Assembly (NCBI GenBank): GCA_006969745.1
Contig: CP030886.1
Coordinates: 558,001-622,000, forward strand
DNA length: 64,000 bases
From: Cytophagaceae bacterium
Lineage (GTDB): Bacteria > Bacteroidota > Bacteroidia > Cytophagales > Cyclobacteriaceae
Direction: 5' to 3'
Position numbers and translations under genes: made by a program. A model generated the notes under the pieces. It saw only the letters and a list, made by a program, of their open reading frames with translations. It was not told the DNA's origin and did not search any database. Numbering within the stretch: the first letter of the stretch is position 1; each line of letters starts with the position of its first letter. Below, piece by piece: positions 1 through 8,413 of this stretch.

Positions 1-95
1 GTATAACAATTAGTTATGGCGACATTAATTTTCTCATTGATTTTAGTAGCCGTGTTTATAGCAACAGAACAAGCATGGTTTACGCGAAAAAGTAA
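1..95 (+). CDS. 3' end of an unidentified gene (cut by window edge)
   Basis: The frame beginning at base 3 is open from the window edge to a TAA at 93-95 and encodes about 30 residues ending in SMVYAKK. The alternating polar and hydrophobic pattern would fit the last strand of an outer-membrane barrel, but this is too short to assign. A competing ORF in another frame (16-108, 30 residues, one membrane-like stretch) also exists. The terminator-like hairpin at 126-154 supports a gene ending just before it on the plus strand. Confidence 0.3.
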   Translation, partial: ITISYGDINFLIDFSSRVYSNRTSMVYAKK

Positions 96-125
96 ACGAT
101 TAGGGTGATTATTTGTAGAAATTGT

Positions 126-154
126 TTTCCGATCTATAATGGTCGGAAACTTTT
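126..154 (+). terminator. Terminator-like hairpin before the DUF6089 gene
   Basis: Arms TTTCCGA (126-132) and TCGGAAA (143-149) enclose a 10-nt loop and are followed by CTTTT. It lies between the gene running in from the left edge and the start at 176. The T-run is short, so it is only a moderate terminator. Confidence 0.4.
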
Positions 155-175
155 CTGCAATATTTTTGAATCCTG

Positions 176-1033
176 ATGAGAAAATTCCTCACAACATCCT
201 TTCTTCTTTTTAGCCTAATAGCAACCTCTCAAAATTTCCTTTCTTGGCAATTCAATGATCGGTATTTCTCCTTTTCTATCGGAACCGGGGCCTCTACATA
301 CTTTGGAGAACTAAATAGCAAGAACACAATAAGTGATGATATTTCACAATTCAATCTGGGTATTGAAGCCCGCCTTCTAAATAGAATTGGTGCTCGGATT
401 GATGCGAGTATCTTTTCCTTATCCGGGGATGATCGAAATGCAGCTGATAGTTCGTTTCAGCGTCAAAGAAACCTTTCATTCAATTCCCGTAACCTTCACT
501 TTCAATTACACACCATCTACTACCTGAAACCTTATCAAGGAGACTACTACAAAAGGTGGTTTTTCGATCCATTCATTTTTACGGGTGTTGGATATATGAG
601 ATTTAACCCTACTGCAGACCTTGGTGGCGAAACCTATATCTTAAGAGAGGCACAGACGGAGGGTGTAGAATATAAGAAATGGGTTACCACCATTCCAGTT
701 GGAATTGGGGCTAAAGTAAAAGCAAATGAATTTTTGAACATCAATCTTGAAATTTCATATCATTTCGCATTTACTGATTATCTGGATGACGTCTCAAACA
801 CCTATGCATCAGAGTTTTCAAATGCGACATCAGAGCTGTTGAGCGATCGCAAAGAAGAAATTGGGGTGGTTAATCCTGAATTTTATGATCAAATCCAGCC
901 TGGCACTATGAGAGGCAATCCTGATAATAATGATAGCTTTTTACAAATCAGCATCAAAGCTGAAATCTTCTTACCACCAGATCTTTTCAGCCGGAAGAAT
1001 AAGGCAATCATTAAGAAGCCATCAGCTTACTAG
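176..1033 (+). CDS. DUF6089-type outer-membrane beta-barrel protein
   Basis: The 285-residue product has an N-terminal signal peptide (about residues 1-18, ending near ATSQ), then an SFSIGTGASTYFGEL segment and alternating aromatic strands with a C-terminal part rich in barrel-like strands. This is the pattern of the DUF6089 outer-membrane barrels common in Cytophagales, whose function is not established. A long polar insertion near residues 200-240 probably forms an extracellular loop or periplasmic turn. The gene converges on the aminotransferase gene with a 4-nt overlap (1030-1033). Family membership is read from sequence pattern. Confidence 0.75.
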   Translation: MRKFLTTSFLLFSLIATSQNFLSWQFNDRYFSFSIGTGASTYFGELNSKNTISDDISQFNLGIEARLLNRIGARIDASIFSLSGDDRNAADSSFQRQRNLSFNSRNLHFQLHTIYYLKPYQGDYYKRWFFDPFIFTGVGYMRFNPTADLGGETYILREAQTEGVEYKKWVTTIPVGIGAKVKANEFLNINLEISYHFAFTDYLDDVSNTYASEFSNATSELLSDRKEEIGVVNPEFYDQIQPGTMRGNPDNNDSFLQISIKAEIFLPPDLFSRKNKAIIKKPSAY

Positions 1034-2136
1034 GTAAACCACTTCTTGATTAGGTCTATTACGCTATCCTGTTGATCTTCTGAAAGCCCAGTGCCAGATG
1101 GCAGACAAATACCACTATCAAAGAGCTTCTCGCAAACTTTAGATCCTACAAATTGAAACTCCTTGTAGGCATTATGAAGGTGTAGCGGCTTCCAAAGTCT
1201 TCTGCTTTCAACATCATTTTTATCAAGGTATTCAATTAATGCTGTCACATCCAAACTGGCATCTTTCATACATGCAATCGCCAGCCACCGATTAGAAAAT
1301 CGATTTTCAGGCTCTTCCAAAAACTCAAAATAATCGCTTAGTTCACTTTCATATCTCTGATGTATTGCTCGCTTTCTTTCAATAAAAGATTGAAGTTTAT
1401 CCAGTTGAGCTAAACCTAATCCGGCAAGTATATTGCTCAGTCTGTAATTATATCCAACTTCATGATGTTCATAACCAAAAGAACCGGAATTAGCTTGAGT
1501 AGCTAGATACTTACCTCTCTCCCATTCATTCTCATTGCAGATAAGCGCACCACCACCACTTGTAGTTATTATTTTGTTTCCGTTAGTAGAGATAACGCCA
1601 TAATCACCGATTGAACCAACATGCGTATTTCCAATTTTACTACCAAGTGATTCTGCAGCATCTTCAATCACTTTAACGCCATATCTCCTAGCTACAGAAA
1701 CAATTTTATGGATATCTGCAGGCATACCATATAAATGTGTGACAATAAGAGCTTTAGGAAGTTTCGTAGCTTCAAACAAATGTCTCTCTAAAATTTCAGG
1801 GTCAAGATTCCAACTTTCATTTTCTGAATCCATGAATATTGGAGTTGCTTTTTGATACAAAACAACATTGGCACATGCTGCAAACGTAAAACTGCTCACC
1901 AGTACGTCATCTCCTTCGGAAACCCCGGCAAGTATTAAGGCAAGATGCAATGATGAGGTTCCTGAATTAAGTGCCAAAACCCTTTTTCCTTGGTAATTTT
2001 TTTCAAGCGCCTTTTCATAATTATCAATGGCGGGCCCAACAGGAGCAATCCAGCCACTCTCAATTGCACTCCCAACTTGTGCTAATTCGGATTCTGAAAC
2101 ATTGGGCGGAGATAAATATATTCGTTGACTGCTCAC
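1030..2136 (-). CDS. DegT/DnrJ/EryC1/StrS family PLP-dependent sugar aminotransferase
   Basis: The 368-residue product has the full aspartate-aminotransferase-fold layout of nucleotide-sugar aminotransferases such as PglE: a glycine/serine phosphate-binding stretch (LNSGTSSLHLAL, about 56-67), the EDAAES motif with the cofactor-contacting Asp159, and NGNKIITTSGGG with Lys188 as the expected PLP Schiff-base lysine. It would transfer an amino group to a keto sugar nucleotide during surface-glycan synthesis. It overlaps the upstream sugar transferase gene by 4 nt, so the two are likely co-translated as a PglC/PglE-like pair. The exact sugar is unknown. Confidence 0.9.
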   Translation of the reverse strand: MSSQRIYLSPPNVSESELAQVGSAIESGWIAPVGPAIDNYEKALEKNYQGKRVLALNSGTSSLHLALILAGVSEGDDVLVSSFTFAACANVVLYQKATPIFMDSENESWNLDPEILERHLFEATKLPKALIVTHLYGMPADIHKIVSVARRYGVKVIEDAAESLGSKIGNTHVGSIGDYGVISTNGNKIITTSGGGALICNENEWERGKYLATQANSGSFGYEHHEVGYNYRLSNILAGLGLAQLDKLQSFIERKRAIHQRYESELSDYFEFLEEPENRFSNRWLAIACMKDASLDVTALIEYLDKNDVESRRLWKPLHLHNAYKEFQFVGSKVCEKLFDSGICLPSGTGLSEDQQDSVIDLIKKWFT

Positions 2137-2753
2137 CTCTTCGATGCGTATTCTGAGAACTTGATTGTATCACCTTTTATATATGGAGTCCTATCTCGTT
2201 TTAATAGCAAAACTGCTGTCAATGCTAAAATTTGCAAATCGAGCCAAAACGAAATGTTGTTTACATAAAAAACATCCATTTGCATCCGTTTACCCCAATC
2301 TATCTTATTTCTTCCATTTACCTGTGCCCACCCTGTAATTCCTGGTTTTACAAAATGTCTTTTCTTTTCTTCGCTGGTATAATAGGGTAAATACTCAATG
2401 AGGAGAGGTCTAGGCCCCACAAAGGACATATCCAATAGCATCACATTTACCAATTGAGGCAATTCATCCAAAGAAACCGAACGGAGAAATCTACCCAGGC
2501 GGCTAGTCGTTTTTTCATCACCATCTACTCGCATAGTCCTAAACTTAATTAGCTTAAACTTCACTTCGTCTTTTCCAATTCTGTTTTGTACAAAGATTGG
2601 GGACTTGCCAAAATCAAAAGTCACCAAAATCGTCACAAGCACAAATAATGGTAAACAAATAAAAGAAAGAATGATAGCAGCAATTACATCACAAAATGGC
2701 TTAAATGCCTTCAAATAAAATTTACCGCTTACCATCTTGATAAAAATAGGCAT
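2133..2753 (-). CDS. Bacterial sugar transferase (PglC-like phosphoglycosyl transferase)
   Basis: The 206-residue protein is the small, single-domain form of monotopic phosphoglycosyl transferases that load a sugar-1-phosphate on undecaprenyl phosphate at the inner membrane. Visible features are a hydrophobic re-entrant helix (about 20-46), KFRTM at 70-74, the catalytic Asp96-Glu97 pair in DELPQ, GPRP at 113-116 and PGITGWAQVNGRN at 137-149. No N-terminal five-helix WbaP region is present. Met1 or Met7 could be the start. It leads a two-gene operon with the aminotransferase, pointing to initiation of a glycan bearing an amino sugar. Confidence 0.9.
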   Translation of the reverse strand: MPIFIKMVSGKFYLKAFKPFCDVIAAIILSFICLPLFVLVTILVTFDFGKSPIFVQNRIGKDEVKFKLIKFRTMRVDGDEKTTSRLGRFLRSVSLDELPQLVNVMLLDMSFVGPRPLLIEYLPYYTSEEKKRHFVKPGITGWAQVNGRNKIDWGKRMQMDVFYVNNISFWLDLQILALTAVLLLKRDRTPYIKGDTIKFSEYASKR

Positions 2754-2839
2754 TACCCCATTTATTTGATATTTTTCAATTTGAAATTAGTTCTTGAATC
2801 AATCAGCATTGAAATTGCCGCTTAGGCTGTACGCATCTT

Positions 2840-5284
2840 ATGAAAACTTTTCGTTTCGTTCTCTCTTTGAGCATCACCCTGGCCCTTGGCATTGCCTTAA
2901 ATACAAAAATCGGATCGATCCCTCCACTTGGTAAATTTTTAAGTCCATTTCATGGTTTTTGGCAAAATGCTGAAAATGAAGCTATTGACATCAAGTCCAC
3001 ATCGATTGAAACGGGTCTTAAAGATAGCGTCAATGTTTATTTTGACGAATTACTAATTCCTCACGTTTTTGCAAATAATGAAGAAGATCTGTTCTTCACT
3101 CAGGGATATATAACAGCCTATCATCGATTGTGGCAAATGGAATTCCAATTGTACTCAGCAGCTGGAAGATTAGCCGAAATTCTTGGCCCCAAGATTGGCA
3201 ACACCAGTATCGTGGACATAGATAGACAGATGAGACGAATTGGGTTAATGTACGGTGCGCAAAAGTCTGAAGAGTTATTTAAAAAAGAAGAACCTAAAGT
3301 TTTTGCCTTAATCGAATCTTATACGGCAGGTGTCAATTCATATATTGAAAACCTTTCATATGCCGACCTCCCAATAGAGTACAAACTGCTAGATTATGAG
3401 CCAGAACCCTGGACTACATTAAAATGCTTTCTGCTTATATCTAATATGAATAACATGCTCTCAAGGGGTGAACGCGATTTAGAGCATACAAATGCGTTGA
3501 AAAAGTGGGGAAGAGAAGTATTTGATGTTCTTTATCCAGAAAGGCCTGATGTAATAGATCCTGTAATTCCAGTTGGTACAGAATTTAATTTTGATCCAAT
3601 AATCGTAGAAAAGCCAGATGTTACTTTTCCACTAGAGTTTACCGAACCTCTAATTGATGCTCCCAATCCTGATAATGGAAGTAACAGCTTTGTTGTAAAT
3701 GGCAATAAAACTGCCAATGGAAAGGTGATATTAGCCAACGAGCCTGATTTGAGCCTAAACCTGCCAAGCATATGGTATGTTATGCAACTCAACTCACCCA
3801 CCATCAACACGATGGGTGCTACCTTGCCTGGTGGCCCCGGGGTGATAATTGGATTCAATGATTCCATCGCATGGGGAAACACCAACGCAAAAAGAGATCT
3901 TGTGGACTGGTACTACATTCAGTTTAAAGATGAGTCGCGTGAAGAGTATTTGTATAACGACAACTGGGTGCCTACGCGGAAAGTTATCGAGGAAATAAAG
4001 ACTAGCGGTTCCTTTAGCTATTACGATACAATCATTTACACTCATCATGGCCCTGTAGTTTATGACAGAAATTTTAAAAGCAACAAGAGTGAGATTACCA
4101 ATATAGCCATGAAGTGGACTGCTCATGACGCAAGCAAAGAAATTAAAGCTTTATATCTCGGCAATAAGGCCCAAAATTATGACACTTTTGTAGAAGCTTT
4201 TAGCTATTTCAGTGGTCCGCCACAAAACTATTCCTTTGCATCAGTAAGTGGAGATATCGCTATATGGATCAATGGAAAATTTCCTGTGAAATGGGAAGAA
4301 CAAGGTAAGTTCCTCATGGATGGAAGTGACATTGATCATGAATGGAAAGACTATATGCCATATGCTCACAATCTTCATGTGAAAAATCCCCCTCAAAATT
4401 TTGTGAGTTCTGCAAATCAGCATGCAGCAGATACACTTTATCCTTACTATCAATATGATTACAATTACGAGCACTATAGAGGCAGAAGAATCAACGATAG
4501 ATTGAGGGTATTGGACAATATCAAAGTGAAAGACATGATGAACCTTCAGCATGACAATTTTAACTACAATGCATTTGAAGCACTGCCAATGATGTTGGAT
4601 AGCCTCGATTCGGCATCTTTTACCGATATTGAATGGAGCTATTACAATAAGCTCAGAAATTGGGACTATTTCAATAACCCTGACTTACAAGCCCCATCAA
4701 TTTATGAGCAGTGGTGGAGGAAGCTAAATATTAAACTATGGGATGAAATAGATAGCAGTGATGTGAAAGTATACAGGCCTAATTGGTATACTACGGTTGA
4801 AATACTAAAAACAAAACCAAATTTCATTTTCATCGACAATCAAGAAACTCAGATGAAAGAGTCTGCAGGAGATTTATTCAGGTTGACATTTAAAGAAACA
4901 ATAAGCTCGCTTGAAGAATATTTATCGAATGAAGACAGATCAATTCAATGGTACGAGTATAAAAACACGACAATCAGACACCTTCTCAGAATCAATGCTT
5001 TCAGTAAGGGCAAAGTGAAAATAGGAGGTAACAGATCTATTGTAAATGCTGCATCAAGTTCGCATGGGCCCTCATGGCGAATGATCGTTGAATTGGGGGA
5101 CGGTGAAGTGAATGCCTGGGGAGTCTATCCTGGCAGTCAGACGGGTAATCCTGGAAACCCATTATATGGTCACATGATAAACGATTGGGCAAGCGGAGAA
5201 TATTACAAATTGATATTCAAAAAATCATTCACACCCTCTGACAAGGAGGTAAGACATAGTATTACTCTTAAATCAGACAAATGA
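2840..5284 (+). CDS. Penicillin acylase family N-terminal-nucleophile hydrolase
   Basis: The 814-residue product has a signal-anchor-like N-terminus, an alpha-chain region (QGYITAYHRLWQMEF, about 88-102) and the autoprocessing site Gly280-Ser281 in DNGSNSFVV. After cleavage, Ser281 would become the nucleophile of the beta chain. Family members hydrolyse amide bonds of penicillins, acyl-homoserine lactones or other N-acyl compounds in the periplasm; the substrate here cannot be read from sequence. The length is normal for the family. The stop codon overlaps the start of the next gene (ATGA), so the two are probably translated together. Confidence 0.9.
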   Translation: MKTFRFVLSLSITLALGIALNTKIGSIPPLGKFLSPFHGFWQNAENEAIDIKSTSIETGLKDSVNVYFDELLIPHVFANNEEDLFFTQGYITAYHRLWQMEFQLYSAAGRLAEILGPKIGNTSIVDIDRQMRRIGLMYGAQKSEELFKKEEPKVFALIESYTAGVNSYIENLSYADLPIEYKLLDYEPEPWTTLKCFLLISNMNNMLSRGERDLEHTNALKKWGREVFDVLYPERPDVIDPVIPVGTEFNFDPIIVEKPDVTFPLEFTEPLIDAPNPDNGSNSFVVNGNKTANGKVILANEPDLSLNLPSIWYVMQLNSPTINTMGATLPGGPGVIIGFNDSIAWGNTNAKRDLVDWYYIQFKDESREEYLYNDNWVPTRKVIEEIKTSGSFSYYDTIIYTHHGPVVYDRNFKSNKSEITNIAMKWTAHDASKEIKALYLGNKAQNYDTFVEAFSYFSGPPQNYSFASVSGDIAIWINGKFPVKWEEQGKFLMDGSDIDHEWKDYMPYAHNLHVKNPPQNFVSSANQHAADTLYPYYQYDYNYEHYRGRRINDRLRVLDNIKVKDMMNLQHDNFNYNAFEALPMMLDSLDSASFTDIEWSYYNKLRNWDYFNNPDLQAPSIYEQWWRKLNIKLWDEIDSSDVKVYRPNWYTTVEILKTKPNFIFIDNQETQMKESAGDLFRLTFKETISSLEEYLSNEDRSIQWYEYKNTTIRHLLRINAFSKGKVKIGGNRSIVNAASSSHGPSWRMIVELGDGEVNAWGVYPGSQTGNPGNPLYGHMINDWASGEYYKLIFKKSFTPSDKEVRHSITLKSDK

Positions 5285-5652
5285 AATTAATAGTCAGACT
5301 CATTGTAATCGGTGCATTGACCTATTTTCTATCACCATTTGCTACATGGTGGTTTGGAATGATCGTTGCGTTTGCTGTATGCTATGTATCACCCTCTTCG
5401 GGTCTCAATGCATTTGTAGCCGGATTTTTAGGCGTCGGGCTGGTGTGGATGGGACACGCCTGGAACATAGATGTTCAAAACGAATCTGCATTTAGCACCA
5501 CAGTTGCTGAAATTATGCAGGTGAGCGACCCAATCTTACTTGTTTTTGCCACGGGTTTGATTGGTGGAATTGCCGGAGGCTTTGCATCACTCTCCGGCAC
5601 TTCCTTTAGACAATTGTTTATTAAGCAGAAAAAAAGAAGTCTGTACAGCTAA
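5281..5652 (+). CDS. Small integral membrane protein, co-translated with the acylase
   Basis: The 123-residue protein has three to four hydrophobic helices (about 5-20, 22-38, 42-58 and 82-102), a glycine-rich last helix and a basic C-terminal tail (RQLFIKQKKR). It starts in a 4-nt overlap with the acylase stop codon. I do not recognise a family. The overlap suggests a functional link to the acylase, for example membrane placement, but this is inference. It ends immediately before the convergent DUF4920 gene. Confidence 0.8.
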   Translation: MKLIVRLIVIGALTYFLSPFATWWFGMIVAFAVCYVSPSSGLNAFVAGFLGVGLVWMGHAWNIDVQNESAFSTTVAEIMQVSDPILLVFATGLIGGIAGGFASLSGTSFRQLFIKQKKRSLYS

Positions 5653-6084
5653 CTATCCTTCTTTTACGAGTACTCCGTGCGCTACAAATGAAATTGTGTT
5701 GCGCATGGATTCATCATACTCCTTTCCTCCATCCTCAGCGTAATGACGTGCAACATCTTCGTCTAATATCTCTTTGATGGCTACACCCTCAATGATAACC
5801 TCACTCCCGCTGATGTCTTTAGGAACAAAAAAACCATAGTCCTTAAAAGTGACTCTTACGTTTGCTCCCTGATCATTTCTCAAAGTCATCCAGCATCCCT
5901 TCATCTGACATACTTCTTCAATTATTCCTCGTACTTTGAACTTTTTCTCTTTATCATTTACTTGCGTAAGAAATTCATTCATGGAAATCGCACTTTCATA
6001 AGTGATTTCCTCGCCATGCCCACCAAATTTCTCGGCCGGAGCACTGCATGCAAATGCAATTAATGCCAATACTAAATACCTCAT
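5653..6084 (-). CDS. DUF4920 domain lipoprotein
   Basis: The 143-residue product has a short signal peptide with a lipobox-like ALIAFAC giving acylated Cys13. The body matches DUF4920: a GIIEEVCQMKGCWMTL segment with two conserved cysteines (about residues 58 and 63), then an OB-like strand set. The function of this family is not established; the Cys-x4-Cys pair could bind metal or form a disulfide. It is monocistronic, convergent with the membrane protein gene and divergent from the small lipoprotein gene at 6288. Confidence 0.85.
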   Translation of the reverse strand: MRYLVLALIAFACSAPAEKFGGHGEEITYESAISMNEFLTQVNDKEKKFKVRGIIEEVCQMKGCWMTLRNDQGANVRVTFKDYGFFVPKDISGSEVIIEGVAIKEILDEDVARHYAEDGGKEYDESMRNTISFVAHGVLVKEG

Positions 6085-6126
6085 AGAGTTGTTGTTTTTT
6101 GGCTAAGATAATTGAGCTCATTTTAT

Positions 6127-6160
6127 CATAATAATTTTTATTCCTATAAAAATTATTATG
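6127..6160. repeat. Perfect 15-bp inverted repeat with 4-nt loop
   Basis: CATAATAATTTTTAT (6127-6141) and its exact complement (6146-6160) enclose TCCT. A second inverted repeat follows (CATATAAC 6162-6169 with GTTATATG 6187-6194, with an inner AACATC/GATGTT at 6176-6189). Both lie in the divergent region between the DUF4920 gene and the small lipoprotein gene. No T-run follows on either strand, so an operator or leader structure fits better than a terminator. Confidence 0.7.
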
Positions 6161-6252
6161 GCATATAACTGTCTTAACATCAAGATGTTATATGTGTAAA
6201 AATAATTAAATAAAAATCTCTATTAGTTATGTGTAAAATAAATTTTTATATA

Positions 6253-6260
6253 TATATTTG
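6253..6260 (+). promoter_or_regulatory. Candidate Bacteroidota -7 promoter element
   Basis: TATATTTG fits the Bacteroidota -7 consensus TAnnTTTG and lies 27 nt before the start codon at 6288. The expected -33 TTTG is poorly matched (TGTG at 6230-6233), so the call is tentative. Confidence 0.35.
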
Positions 6261-6287
6261 AATCAACATTAAAAACCTTATTGAGTT

Positions 6288-6452
6288 ATGAAAAGAAAAC
6301 TATTTACAGCATTTGTGATCTTAGGATCACTAGCATTCACCGCTTGTCAAGACGAGGCAATGGACGAACTAATTCAGGACACAGAACTAAACGCCGTTGA
6401 AGGAGAAGGAGATGGTGGGGACGGTGATAACGATCCAACTGGTGGAAGTTGA
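6288..6452 (+). CDS. Small lipoprotein (54 aa) with acidic-glycine tail
   Basis: A 54-codon ORF has a basic N-terminus (MKRKLF), a hydrophobic core and the lipobox LAFTAC with Cys20. The mature part is only about 35 residues and is strongly acidic and glycine-rich (AVEGEGDGGDGDNDPTGGS). The residues just after the cysteine (QDE) resemble the acidic export signals that bring Bacteroidota lipoproteins to the cell surface, so surface exposure is possible. A promoter-like element and large inverted repeats precede it and a strong terminator follows it, so it looks like an independent, probably well expressed gene. The function is unknown. Confidence 0.75.
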   Translation: MKRKLFTAFVILGSLAFTACQDEAMDELIQDTELNAVEGEGDGGDGDNDPTGGS

Positions 6453-6492
6453 TATTGATATATGTTAAGCTCAATTTGAGCGAAAGATTCCT

Positions 6493-6524
6493 AAAAACGC
6501 TGAATTAACTCAGCGTTTTTTTTT
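6493..6524 (+). terminator. Rho-independent terminator of the small lipoprotein gene
   Basis: Stem AAAAACGCTGA (6493-6503) pairs with TCAGCGTTTTT (6510-6520) around a 6-nt loop and runs into more T residues. It ends less than 30 nt before the start of the TPR gene, so read-through could also affect that gene. Confidence 0.9.
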
Positions 6525-6552
6525 ATCATTGTTGAGCGAACAGTTATTAGGA

Positions 6553-7797
6553 ATGACAAAGCACTTATTGCTTCTACTATTTATTACAACCAGTTTTTTT
6601 GCCAATTCATCTGAATTAACAGAAGATGAATTGAAAAATGTCTATTCCCTAACCAAAACCAACCTAGACTCTGCATATACACTATCTTACGAGCTTCTGA
6701 AGAATTGTAGCACCAATGACGACTACTTTGGGTTAGTCAAACTAAACTACTTATTGGGTTTCTTGCATAAAAAAGATGGCAACATTGGTAAATCAGTATT
6801 GCACTATTTAGAAGCCATTCGATATGCTGAAAAAGCGGATTATGATAATGTGAGACTTGACGAAATTGATATTCAGCAAAATTTAGCTAACCTTTATCGT
6901 GTTTATAAAGCCAATGAGTTAGCAATCGAATATTACACTAAAGCAATTGAAATCGCAGATTGGGTTAATAACCCAGCTAAAGTAAGAAGCTTAAAATTTA
7001 ACCTTGCATTGACTTACGAACAAGCCAATCAAATTCCTCAATCTATAAGCCTTTTCAAGGAATTGCTTCCGATATCAGCTAAGGATAGGCAGAATAGGAT
7101 TATAAACGAATTGGGACTTATTTATTGGAAGGAAGGCGATATTGTGACAGCTAAAAGTTACTTTTCTCAGCTACTCTCCTTAGATAAGGAAAATATTTTA
7201 TATAAAGCAAAAGCTCTTCAAAACCTTGGTGAAATTGAATACGAATCAGGTAATTACGTTATGGCAATTAGTTTGATCAATGAGGCCATTGAAATAAAAA
7301 ATCAAATTACTGATGTTGATTCTAGAAGCTTATTTATCTCGTATAAAATACTTGGAGATCTTCATTTCAAAGAAAGAGAGCTTGACTTAGCACAAAAGGC
7401 GTATAAATCAGCCGAGAGCTTAGTTTCTGCAGTCAAGCATGAGTCATTTTCGTTTGAATTGTATCGATCGCTTTCCCAGCTTAGTTATGAGTTTGGTAAT
7501 CAGATTGAAGGAAGGTCGTATAGCCACTTATATTCCACTACTGTGGATCAGTATCTCTCTTCGCAACAAACGCTTCAAGAGACAGATCGTCAATTCAATA
7601 TGGATTTGATAACCAAAAGATATTTGGATCAGGTAGCGAAGCAAGAACAAATCGCCAGCATTCTATTCTATTCTAAAATAATATCAGGATCCTTATTAGC
7701 CCTTCTCCTGTTTACTATAGGACTTAACTGGTACCAAAAAGTACAACTTAGAAAAAGTATCGTACGAGATTTGATCAATCTGAAAGTAGTAGACTAA
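6553..7797 (+). CDS. TPR repeat membrane protein lacking an output domain
   Basis: Starting at the ATG at 6553 gives 414 residues with a clean signal peptide; an upstream TTG at 6529 is less likely. Five to six TPR helix pairs fill about residues 45-330, a coiled stretch follows, and one membrane helix (ILFYSKIISGSLLALLLFTI) sits near the C-terminus with a short basic cytoplasmic tail. Bacteroidota often have this layout followed by a LuxR-type helix-turn-helix or histidine kinase; here the protein stops about 20 residues after the helix. It may be a sensor that signals through a partner, or a truncated receptor. It overlaps the convergent XRE gene by 4 nt. Confidence 0.85.
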   Translation: MTKHLLLLLFITTSFFANSSELTEDELKNVYSLTKTNLDSAYTLSYELLKNCSTNDDYFGLVKLNYLLGFLHKKDGNIGKSVLHYLEAIRYAEKADYDNVRLDEIDIQQNLANLYRVYKANELAIEYYTKAIEIADWVNNPAKVRSLKFNLALTYEQANQIPQSISLFKELLPISAKDRQNRIINELGLIYWKEGDIVTAKSYFSQLLSLDKENILYKAKALQNLGEIEYESGNYVMAISLINEAIEIKNQITDVDSRSLFISYKILGDLHFKERELDLAQKAYKSAESLVSAVKHESFSFELYRSLSQLSYEFGNQIEGRSYSHLYSTTVDQYLSSQQTLQETDRQFNMDLITKRYLDQVAKQEQIASILFYSKIISGSLLALLLFTIGLNWYQKVQLRKSIVRDLINLKVVD

Positions 7798-8249
7798 ACT
7801 TTCAGTTTTAATTTTTCTTTCAGAACATTCAGCATTCCTTCCTGACGCTCATGCAGCAATATCAGCTTATTTTTCTGCTCCGCTGTTTCTTCCATCATAA
7901 AACTCACCAACTCTTCCAACTCAAGAACCTCATGCGAATCAGGTCTTTCGACTCTCATTTTCACAAATAATTCTCGAATCCGTGCTTGCAAGTTTACATG
8001 AGTAGGAGCTATCTCTGAAGAAGTGACGATATCATCATTCCACATGGAGCCCTCCCCTTTGATTAACCACTCGGCGTTTAGCTTGTCGTAGGTCTTAAGA
8101 ATGTTGAGAATTAGATCGAAGCTGGGCTTGCTTCTTCTTCCCTTTATGATGTTGAAAATAACCGTAACACTTACATCCAAACTATCGGAAAATGAGGTAG
8201 GGTTCATATCTAAAACCCTAATTAGCTTGTAAATACGATCATTTATCAT
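7794..8249 (-). CDS. XRE-type helix-turn-helix transcriptional regulator
   Basis: The 151-residue protein starts with an XRE/CI-like DNA-binding domain (about 3-65), with a helix-turn-helix in SFSDSLDVSVTVIFNIIKGRRSKPS, and ends in a predicted coiled coil (about 105-150) likely used for dimerisation. The start codon lies inside a palindrome (8241-8258), a position typical of autoregulation. A mini-ORF and a terminator precede it on the same strand, with only about 35 nt left for a separate promoter, so expression may depend on read-through. Confidence 0.85.
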   Translation of the reverse strand: MINDRIYKLIRVLDMNPTSFSDSLDVSVTVIFNIIKGRRSKPSFDLILNILKTYDKLNAEWLIKGEGSMWNDDIVTSSEIAPTHVNLQARIRELFVKMRVERPDSHEVLELEELVSFMMEETAEQKNKLILLHERQEGMLNVLKEKLKLKV

Positions 8250-8258
8250 GTGATAAAT
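8241..8258. promoter_or_regulatory. Palindrome over the XRE start codon (candidate operator)
   Basis: ATTTATCA-TG-TGATAAAT is an 18-bp palindrome with 8-bp arms. It covers the start codon of the XRE gene (8247-8249) and closely matches the palindrome at 8407-8420, which covers the start of the mini-ORF. Confidence 0.6.
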
Positions 8259-8286
8259 TTAATAAAAAGTTTGAAATGAAAAAAAA

Positions 8287-8312
8287 GAAGGGCCACTTGG
8301 TAGTAACCCTTC
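8287..8312 (-). terminator. Terminator between the mini-ORF and the XRE gene
   Basis: Read on the minus strand, GAAGGG pairs with CCCTTC and a run of eight T residues follows. It lies downstream of the mini-ORF (8348-8413) and the oxidoreductase gene and just upstream of the XRE gene, so it can end those transcripts or attenuate transcription into XRE. Confidence 0.7.
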
Positions 8313-8336
8313 ATCATTAAGAACCAGCTATGGAAA

Positions 8337-8355
8337 ATAGATACTCACTATCTAT
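8337..8355. repeat. Inverted repeat ATAGATA-N5-TATCTAT
   Basis: Seven-base perfect arms enclose CTCAC. It overlaps the end of the mini-ORF and is one of four palindromes in this 180-bp region. Confidence 0.5.
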
Positions 8356-8413
8356 ACTCGAATTTATATGCTTTTTGATATCTATCAAAAGATTTTAAAT
8401 ATTTTTTTATCAT
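8348..8413 (-). CDS. Mini-ORF (21 aa) upstream of the XRE gene
   Basis: ATG at 8413 to TAG at 8348 encodes a basic, aromatic 21-residue peptide (MIKKYLKSFDRYQ followed by KAYKFEYR). Its start codon sits in a palindrome nearly the same as the one over the XRE start, and a terminator follows 35 nt later. That arrangement resembles a leader peptide or a small regulated gene. No homologue is known to me and it may not be translated. Confidence 0.35.
   Translation of the reverse strand: MIKKYLKSFDRYQKAYKFEYR
8373..8390. promoter_or_regulatory. Palindrome TTTTGATA-TC-TATCAAAA
   Basis: An 18-bp inverted repeat with 8-bp perfect arms contains the GATA/TATC core of the neighbouring palindromes in opposite order. 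It lies inside the mini-ORF and is a candidate auxiliary binding site. Confidence 0.45.

Noticed and set aside
16..108. 30-codon ORF with a membrane-like helix at the left edge
   Set aside because: It overlaps the edge-open frame ending at 95 and has no supporting signals; only one of the two can be right and the open frame seems more natural.
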